Source of the DNA: an uncultured euryarchaeote
GTDB lineage: Archaea > Thermoplasmatota > Poseidoniia > Poseidoniales > Thalassarchaeaceae
Assembly (NCBI GenBank): GCA_937876055.1
Contig: CALEIW010000163.1
Coordinates: forward strand, 1-19,098
Length of the DNA: 19,098 bases
Direction: 5' to 3'
Positions 14,888 to 19,098 of the stretch are shown piece by piece (positions within the stretch are counted from its first letter, which is position 1; every line of letters begins with the position of its first letter). Below the pieces are notes generated by a model that had not been told where the DNA came from, did no database searches, and was given only the letters and a program-made list of their open reading frames with translations. The position numbers were made by a program, and so were the translations under genes.

Positions 14888-16159
14888 ATGGGTGGAATTG
14901 TTTTGACTAGTCCAGGTTATCTTGAGTTACTCCGTAGTAACAAGACGTTCGCTCGCCTTTGGGGTTCGAACATGATTCTCTACATCGGAGATTGGTTTAC
15001 CGTTCTAGCAATGTTTTTGTTAGCAGGAGATGCTACAGATAATTCTCCTTTAGCAATAGCTGGTGTTCTAGCTGTACGAAGTTTCACTTTTGCTCCTTTG
15101 GAGCCAATAACTGGAATGTTAGCAGACAGATATCCCAGAAAATACTTGATGATAATCGCAAATTTGTTTTCTTTTGTAATACTAATATCATTCATCTTAA
15201 CCGGCATTTTAAATAATCTATTCTCAGTTTATGCATTAACTATCTTATTGGTAGTCGGTAGAGCCATTTATGATCCAGCAGGAACTGCATATCTACCAAC
15301 AATTTGCAACGAAGAAGAGCTTCTGACCGCTAATGCTCTAGTCTCGGGAGGTTGGTCAGCATCAATGGGAATTGGGGCTGGACTTGCTGGATTTATTATT
15401 TCTGAATATGGTTGGGAAACAGGACTAATTTTTGATTCAGTGACTTTCCTTATCGCTGCATTTGTAATATCAACGCTACCTCATGGAGGACCTGATCCTA
15501 ATGAAAAGAAAACAGGAGGACTTTTCTCGATGTTCAGAGAAATTTTCTCTGGATGGGGTTTTATCATCAAAAGACCAGAAATCAGTAGAATTGTCTTGGC
15601 AAAGGGCTTGTGGGCGACCGGAGGTGGTGCCCAGATTTTCTTACTAATCTTGATTGGAATGGACTCAACTCTGGGAGAAATATCAACTGGTGCCGCTGGA
15701 ATCGGTGTTCTTTACATGGCTCGAGGCTTTGGAAGTGGATTTGGCCCATTAGTTACTAGGCCACTTATGGCAGTTCAACGATATACTCCATACATCATCG
15801 GTATATCCTTGGGAGGTGCTGGAATTTTCTACACGGGAATATCATATTTAGAATGGGGAATGATTACCCTTGTTTTGGTATTCTTCAGCCATGCTTGTAG
15901 CGGAACTTCATGGGTATTCAGTACAACTCTACTTCAGCGCAGAACAGAGAATGAATGGATGGGTAGAGTGGCTGGAACTGATAACCTAATCATTACATTA
16001 GTAATGGGTATATCTACAATATCTGCCGGGTACATAATTGAGGAAAGTCTTCTTTCTTTGCGTGAAACACTTTTACTAACCGGATTGATTCAGATTTCTG
16101 TAGGTTTGTTATGGATATTATTTTCAAGTCCAAAAGAAAAGAGATTTTTGAATGGTTAA
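14888..16159 (+). CDS. Major facilitator superfamily transporter, MFS_3 / enterobactin-exporter type
   Basis: A 423-residue polytopic membrane protein with about 12 hydrophobic helices. The N-terminus (LLRSNKTFARLWGSNMILYIGDWFTVLAMFLLA) and the loop between helices 2 and 3 (GMLADRYPRKYLMI) fit the MFS motif A and the MFS_3 group that includes the EntS-type exporters and many putative drug or solute exporters. GRAIYDPAGTAYLPTICNEEELLTANAL is also characteristic of this group. The direction is most likely export; the substrate is not predictable. It starts 9 bases after the preceding membrane protein and ends 24 bases before the oligoribonuclease gene, all on one strand. Confidence 0.88.
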   Translation: MGGIVLTSPGYLELLRSNKTFARLWGSNMILYIGDWFTVLAMFLLAGDATDNSPLAIAGVLAVRSFTFAPLEPITGMLADRYPRKYLMIIANLFSFVILISFILTGILNNLFSVYALTILLVVGRAIYDPAGTAYLPTICNEEELLTANALVSGGWSASMGIGAGLAGFIISEYGWETGLIFDSVTFLIAAFVISTLPHGGPDPNEKKTGGLFSMFREIFSGWGFIIKRPEISRIVLAKGLWATGGGAQIFLLILIGMDSTLGEISTGAAGIGVLYMARGFGSGFGPLVTRPLMAVQRYTPYIIGISLGGAGIFYTGISYLEWGMITLVLVFFSHACSGTSWVFSTTLLQRRTENEWMGRVAGTDNLIITLVMGISTISAGYIIEESLLSLRETLLLTGLIQISVGLLWILFSSPKEKRFLNG

Positions 16160-16183
16160 ATCTAGGGTAGATGAGGGGAGAAT

Positions 16184-16720
16184 ATGGCCGAGAGTAGATT
16201 GGTTTGGATTGATCTTGAGATGACAGGTCTGTACCCTGATGAAAATACGATAATTGAAATCGCGACTATAGTGACTGAATCTGACTTGACATTAGTCGCT
16301 GAAGGCCCTAGTTTTGCTATAGCCGTAGGGTCAGATGAATTGGCAAAGATGGATGACTGGAATGTAAAACACCACACTGAGAATGGCTTGCTTGCAAGAA
16401 TTGAGTCTGAAGGTGTATCGATGGAAAACGCTGAGCGGGAAACTCTTGAATTTCTGAAACAACATTGTTCTCCAGGGCAGTCGCCATTGTGTGGAAATAC
16501 TATCGGTCAAGATCGCCGATTCTTGCGCAGATATATGCCAGAATTACACGACTTTTTCCATTATCGAAGTGTTGATGTCACCAGTATCAAGATTCTAGCA
16601 AGGGCTTGGTATCCTGATGTTAAGAAGTGGCGAAAGAACTCAGGACATAGGGCTCTTGACGATATCAAGGGTAGCATAGAAGAATTAGCCTACTATCGTG
16701 ATCAATTATTCCGAGATTAA
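16184..16720 (+). CDS. orn: Oligoribonuclease (DEDDh 3'-5' exonuclease)
   Basis: Orn degrades the two- to five-nucleotide RNA fragments left by other RNases, and in bacteria also the linear dinucleotides produced from cyclic dinucleotides. All five DEDDh residues are present: Asp10 and Glu12 in WIDLEMTGL, Asp110 in GNTIGQDRRFL, His155 and Asp160 in HRALDDI. The length of 178 and the residue spacing agree closely with the E. coli enzyme. The VTESDLTLVAEGP, NVKHHTENGL and KWRKNSGHRALDDI stretches are hallmarks of true Orn rather than general DEDDh nucleases. Orn is common in proteobacteria, actinobacteria and eukaryotes but not in most archaea, so gene transfer is a fair inference. A purine-rich GAGGGGAG precedes the ATG. 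It converges on the JAMM gene with five bases between. Confidence 0.93.
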   Translation: MAESRLVWIDLEMTGLYPDENTIIEIATIVTESDLTLVAEGPSFAIAVGSDELAKMDDWNVKHHTENGLLARIESEGVSMENAERETLEFLKQHCSPGQSPLCGNTIGQDRRFLRRYMPELHDFFHYRSVDVTSIKILARAWYPDVKKWRKNSGHRALDDIKGSIEELAYYRDQLFRD

Positions 16721-16725
16721 CCAGA

Positions 16726-17403
16726 TTACTCAATAGCATGTCCTCTAGCGTCGGTAATCACTAGATTGACCCCTAGTCCAGTGCGGTGGAAGCAAATTAA
16801 ATCAAGGCCATGAATTAGATGCCCAGTCTTTGCTCTACCCAAAGCTCCGCTATCATCCAAATCCCTCAGTGGTCGTCTGACTCCATCAACATCATCGAAC
16901 CAAGGAAGATACCCTTCTGGTGAGAATCTGATTCCAAGAATCATGTCTGTACCTTCGGTCCATTGAGAAGCATCTGCATCTGCTCCACTAGGGATAGCTG
17001 GTGCGTTTGGATGGGTGTGTAACCAATGGGTGAATCTACTTCCACGTGAACCTCTATCAGTTGAGAACAGCCCATCCATCCATTCCTCAGGAACATGGTG
17101 AACCTCGAATGAATCTCCTCGGTTTACTAGGTGAGGTTTTCCGAGCAGATATCCCTGTCCAGCGAATAAACCGGTTTCTTGATCTGCTCCAGAGTATGCT
17201 TCTACTACTTCCTTCGGATTTGGCCGATTGTTATCAGGGTCCATTCCTACTAGAATCTCGTCGGGTAAGGATTGGAATGTCCAATCAAGAATCGTTGCTA
17301 AGTTTTGGATTGGCATCAATAAAACTGCAGCATAGGCGTCTCGATTTGCTAATGATTGGCTATTGTAGCGACTAGCCGCCTCGTGTAACCAAATAGGAAT
17401 CAA
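16726..17403 (-). CDS. JAMM/MPN-type metalloprotease-like protein
   Basis: 225 residues with a JAMM (JAB1/MPN) zinc-peptidase signature: HWLHTHPNAPAIPSGADAD contains H-x-H-x7-S-x2-D exactly (His129, His131, Ser139, Asp142 from the TTG start), and the upstream catalytic glutamate is probably Glu76 in ETGLFAGQGYLLG. In eukaryotes and archaea such enzymes cleave ubiquitin-like modifiers (in haloarchaea, SAMPs); other members act on cysteine-sulfur carriers or small molecules. No ubiquitin-like, E1 or E2 gene is in the window, so the target is unknown. The frame also offers a GTG at 17412, but TTG 17403 overlaps the receiver gene's stop (TTGA) and has GAGGTG eight bases ahead, while the GTG would sit inside that site. 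Third gene of the S15 - receiver - JAMM group. Confidence 0.78.
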   Translation of the reverse strand: MIPIWLHEAASRYNSQSLANRDAYAAVLLMPIQNLATILDWTFQSLPDEILVGMDPDNNRPNPKEVVEAYSGADQETGLFAGQGYLLGKPHLVNRGDSFEVHHVPEEWMDGLFSTDRGSRGSRFTHWLHTHPNAPAIPSGADADASQWTEGTDMILGIRFSPEGYLPWFDDVDGVRRPLRDLDDSGALGRAKTGHLIHGLDLICFHRTGLGVNLVITDARGHAIE

Positions 17404-17753
17404 TTCTTCCACACCTCATGTTTTGCGAGTTGAAACTTGCCTATGGATCCATCAGCCCCCGCTGATTCCATCGCCTCATTTGCCGCGCTAGAACTACTAA
17501 TTCCTAGAATCAACTTTGGCCTTTGTATTTGATCAGCAGCGACTAATTCTAGCAAGCTGCGTAGAACTTCTAGACCCTTTACCGGAGGGATGTAGTGGTC
17601 AAGAAGAAGTAAGTCTGGTTGGAAGTTCTCAATCCGTTCAAAGCAATCCATTGTATTCCAATATTGCAATATTTCCCAATCACTCAGGTCTACTCCACCC
17701 TCTACGAGGATCTTCTCTATGTCATAGGAGTCCTCGAATGCGAGTACTCGCAT
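17400..17753 (-). CDS. Stand-alone response regulator receiver domain
   Basis: A 117-residue CheY-like receiver domain with no output domain. The acidic pair is Glu7-Asp8 (LAFEDS), the phosphoacceptor Asp52 in LLLLDHYIPPVKGLEVL, the Ser/Thr switch about Ser86-Ser88 (GISSSS), and Lys106 in GADGSIGKF, so the phosphorylation site is complete. No histidine kinase is seen nearby. The frame extends 21 codons further upstream into the peptidase gene, but the ATG at 17753 has AGGAGAT (17760-17766) at good spacing and begins MRVLAFED, a normal receiver start. Its start is two bases after the peptidase stop and its stop overlaps the JAMM start: translational coupling on both sides. It may act as a protein-protein switch for its neighbours; that is inference. 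Confidence 0.85.
   Translation of the reverse strand: MRVLAFEDSYDIEKILVEGGVDLSDWEILQYWNTMDCFERIENFQPDLLLLDHYIPPVKGLEVLRSLLELVAADQIQRPKLILGISSSSAANEAMESAGADGSIGKFQLAKHEVWKN
17412..17417 (-). promoter_or_regulatory. Shine-Dalgarno site deciding the JAMM start
   Basis: GAGGTG on the minus strand, inside the last codons of the receiver gene, lies eight bases before the TTG at 17403. The competing GTG at 17412 shares a base with the site and so could not use it. Confidence 0.5.
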
Positions 17754-17755
17754 AC

Positions 17756-19098
17756 TTACATCTCCTGGTGTTCCCACCATGGAGGGACATCGAACCAAGC
17801 CTCGTGCTCTCCCCATCTGTCAATTAGAGGAAGACCAAGATCGAATGAGTTGACTAAAAGGCCATTAGCAGCACAAGGGGATGGAATGTAATCCTCTCCA
17901 CTTTCTGAGAATTGTAGAGTGAGAATGCCTGAAGGTACAATCACATCCATGGGATTGAATTCCATTAGCATTCTATAACTCGAAAGAGATGCAGTAGGCT
18001 TCGAATCATAACCCCCATCTCGATACCGCACATCCATGGTAGCATGTCCTAGCCGTAGACCTGATTCTCCATCTTTCATAGTAACAAATAATTGGCCACC
18101 ATTACACAATCCTGTACTAACATCTGTGTGAAGTGTGGGAAGTCCTGAGATATGTAATGGCCCATCAGAAATCTCTAGGGTTATTTCGAATCCACCTGAA
18201 GTAGAAGACACTCTTTGGTTTCCTCCGTCGCCAGGTACTTGCAGTATAGAGAGGTCTTCAGGCGGCCATGTTTCTTCGATATGCCAACGCCCGTCATTTC
18301 GCTGCATCTGCACATATGACTCCGGTTCATCTCCAATCCCCTTCAGGTAATATTCGAACCATGGGAATAACTCAACTGCCCAATCAAAACGAGTCATATT
18401 TGGATAGGCCTCTGCCCCATATCCACTCGTAACTTCAGAATGTCTATCCGGTTGGTCGGGGTAATTGTGCGCCCACTGACCCGCAATAGTTCGAACGTTG
18501 ATACCCTGTTGACGAAGCAGTTCGTGGGTAGGGAAAGCATGGTATGGATCGACATTCCAATCTTGCATGCCCCAGACGATGTATACGCTACCGTTGTAAT
18601 TGTCAAGCACATCCTGAAGATGATATCTCTCATCCCAATAATCGTTCCACTCGTCGCCGCCAAAGCCTGCTCCAAGCCATGTTGTGAAGGGGCTAACAGG
18701 CCCAATCGCGTCGTCGCTACACATTCGCATATCATCCTCGGTTGCGTCAGCAGTTGCACCTTCATACAGAACATCGTAGAGCATCGCCCTAGCCTCCGAT
18801 GATCCGTTCCGGTAGAACATCTGCTGGACACCTATAGAGCCAGAAATAGGAACGATTGTCTTGAGGTGGGGTGATGGGTTTTGGGCGGCCTCCCAATTGG
18901 TCGTTCCAGCGTAGGATTTGCCCATCAATCCGACATTTCCATTTGACCAATTCTGCTCGCCCAACCAATGCACTGCGGCTTGAATTCCTATTTGTTCACC
19001 TAAGCCTTTGACGTCTTGGCAATGCGTCGATTTTCCAGTTCCAAAAGTTGAGACTTGAGCTAAGGCGTAGCCATGAGGTACGAATTGGTCTAGCACCC
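17756..19098 (-). CDS. X-Pro dipeptidyl-peptidase (S15) / CocE-NonD family hydrolase (5' partial)
   Basis: The C-terminal 447 or so residues of an alpha/beta-hydrolase peptidase; the start lies beyond the right edge. Counting from the first in-window residues, the nucleophile is Ser61 in GLMGKSYAGTTNWEA (G-x-S-Y-x-G), the acid is Asp179 in VWGMQDWNVDP, close to the corresponding PepX segment, and the histidine is His210 in GQWAHNYPD. After about residue 280 comes a beta-rich PepX_C-like jelly-roll (LQVPGDGG... to DRWGEHEAWFDVPPWW). S15 enzymes release X-Pro dipeptides from proteins, and CocE-like relatives hydrolyse esters. Acidic composition and several Trp/Tyr-rich loops fit a secreted or surface enzyme of a marine peptide user; a signal peptide cannot be checked here. 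Followed two bases later by the receiver gene. Confidence 0.88.
   Translation of the reverse strand, partial: VLDQFVPHGYALAQVSTFGTGKSTHCQDVKGLGEQIGIQAAVHWLGEQNWSNGNVGLMGKSYAGTTNWEAAQNPSPHLKTIVPISGSIGVQQMFYRNGSSEARAMLYDVLYEGATADATEDDMRMCSDDAIGPVSPFTTWLGAGFGGDEWNDYWDERYHLQDVLDNYNGSVYIVWGMQDWNVDPYHAFPTHELLRQQGINVRTIAGQWAHNYPDQPDRHSEVTSGYGAEAYPNMTRFDWAVELFPWFEYYLKGIGDEPESYVQMQRNDGRWHIEETWPPEDLSILQVPGDGGNQRVSSTSGGFEITLEISDGPLHISGLPTLHTDVSTGLCNGGQLFVTMKDGESGLRLGHATMDVRYRDGGYDSKPTASLSSYRMLMEFNPMDVIVPSGILTLQFSESGEDYIPSPCAANGLLVNSFDLGLPLIDRWGEHEAWFDVPPWWEHQEM

Noticed and set aside
16726..17753. JAMM plus receiver as a ubiquitin-like defence or modification system
   Set aside because: No E1, E2 or ubiquitin-fold gene is present, and the neighbours are a peptidase and housekeeping genes.
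17754..17816. Longer start for the receiver domain
   Set aside because: The extension overlaps the conserved C-terminus of the peptidase; the ATG at 17753 has a good ribosome site and gives a normal receiver N-terminus.
1..19098. tRNA, rRNA, CRISPR, insertion sequences or phage genes
   Set aside because: Gaps between genes are under 150 bases and show no cloverleaf, repeat array, transposase or integrase motif.

Overview
The window looks like a compact chromosomal segment of a planktonic marine archaeon, most probably a Marine Group II euryarchaeote (Poseidoniales, Thermoplasmatota). This assignment is an inference. It rests on an archaeal-type wyosine enzyme (Taw1) with its full cysteine pattern, archaeal TATA boxes 25-28 bases before start codons (leaderless transcripts), Shine-Dalgarno sites of the GGTGAT/AGGTG type inside gene groups, short groups of genes that switch strand often, almost no intergenic DNA, and a Glu-Pro-rich lipoprotein spacer. 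No rRNA, tRNA, CRISPR array, insertion sequence or phage gene was seen. No stretch above 150 bases lacks a gene.

Layout. 1-3415 (+): the end of a LolD/MacB-type ABC ATPase with an unusual C-terminal tail, a PutP-like sodium/solute symporter with an added extracellular domain, and a small three-helix membrane protein. 3446-4632 (-): a class I methyltransferase and a SprT/YgjP-like zinc metalloprotease. 4701-5450 (+): a nitroreductase. 5447-6466 (-): Taw1. 6631-7215 (+): a LURP-one/Tubby-C-like protein. 7225-8554 (-): two tandem YbjQ (UPF0145) proteins behind a retropepsin-like RimB-type protease. 8698-10161 (+): IMP dehydrogenase. 10164-11636 (-): a lipoprotein with five Asp-boxes. 11736-16720 (+): a 57-residue membrane peptide, MsrA, an AlkB-family membrane di-iron enzyme overlapping msrA, two unknown membrane proteins, an MFS transporter and an oligoribonuclease. 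16726-19098 (-): a PepX/CocE-like serine peptidase (cut by the window edge), a stand-alone receiver domain and a JAMM-type metalloprotease, packed as one translationally coupled group.

How the genes fit together. Most of the window is housekeeping (purine synthesis, tRNA modification, protein repair, RNA turnover) plus peptide and lipid use typical of surface-ocean heterotrophs. The parts that deserve a second look are the AlkB-like enzyme coupled to MsrA, the S15 peptidase - receiver - JAMM group, the oligoribonuclease in an archaeal setting, the RimB-YbjQ-YbjQ group, and two families carrying extra C-terminal domains (ABC ATPase and symporter). I see no clear defence system or other wholly new multi-gene system.
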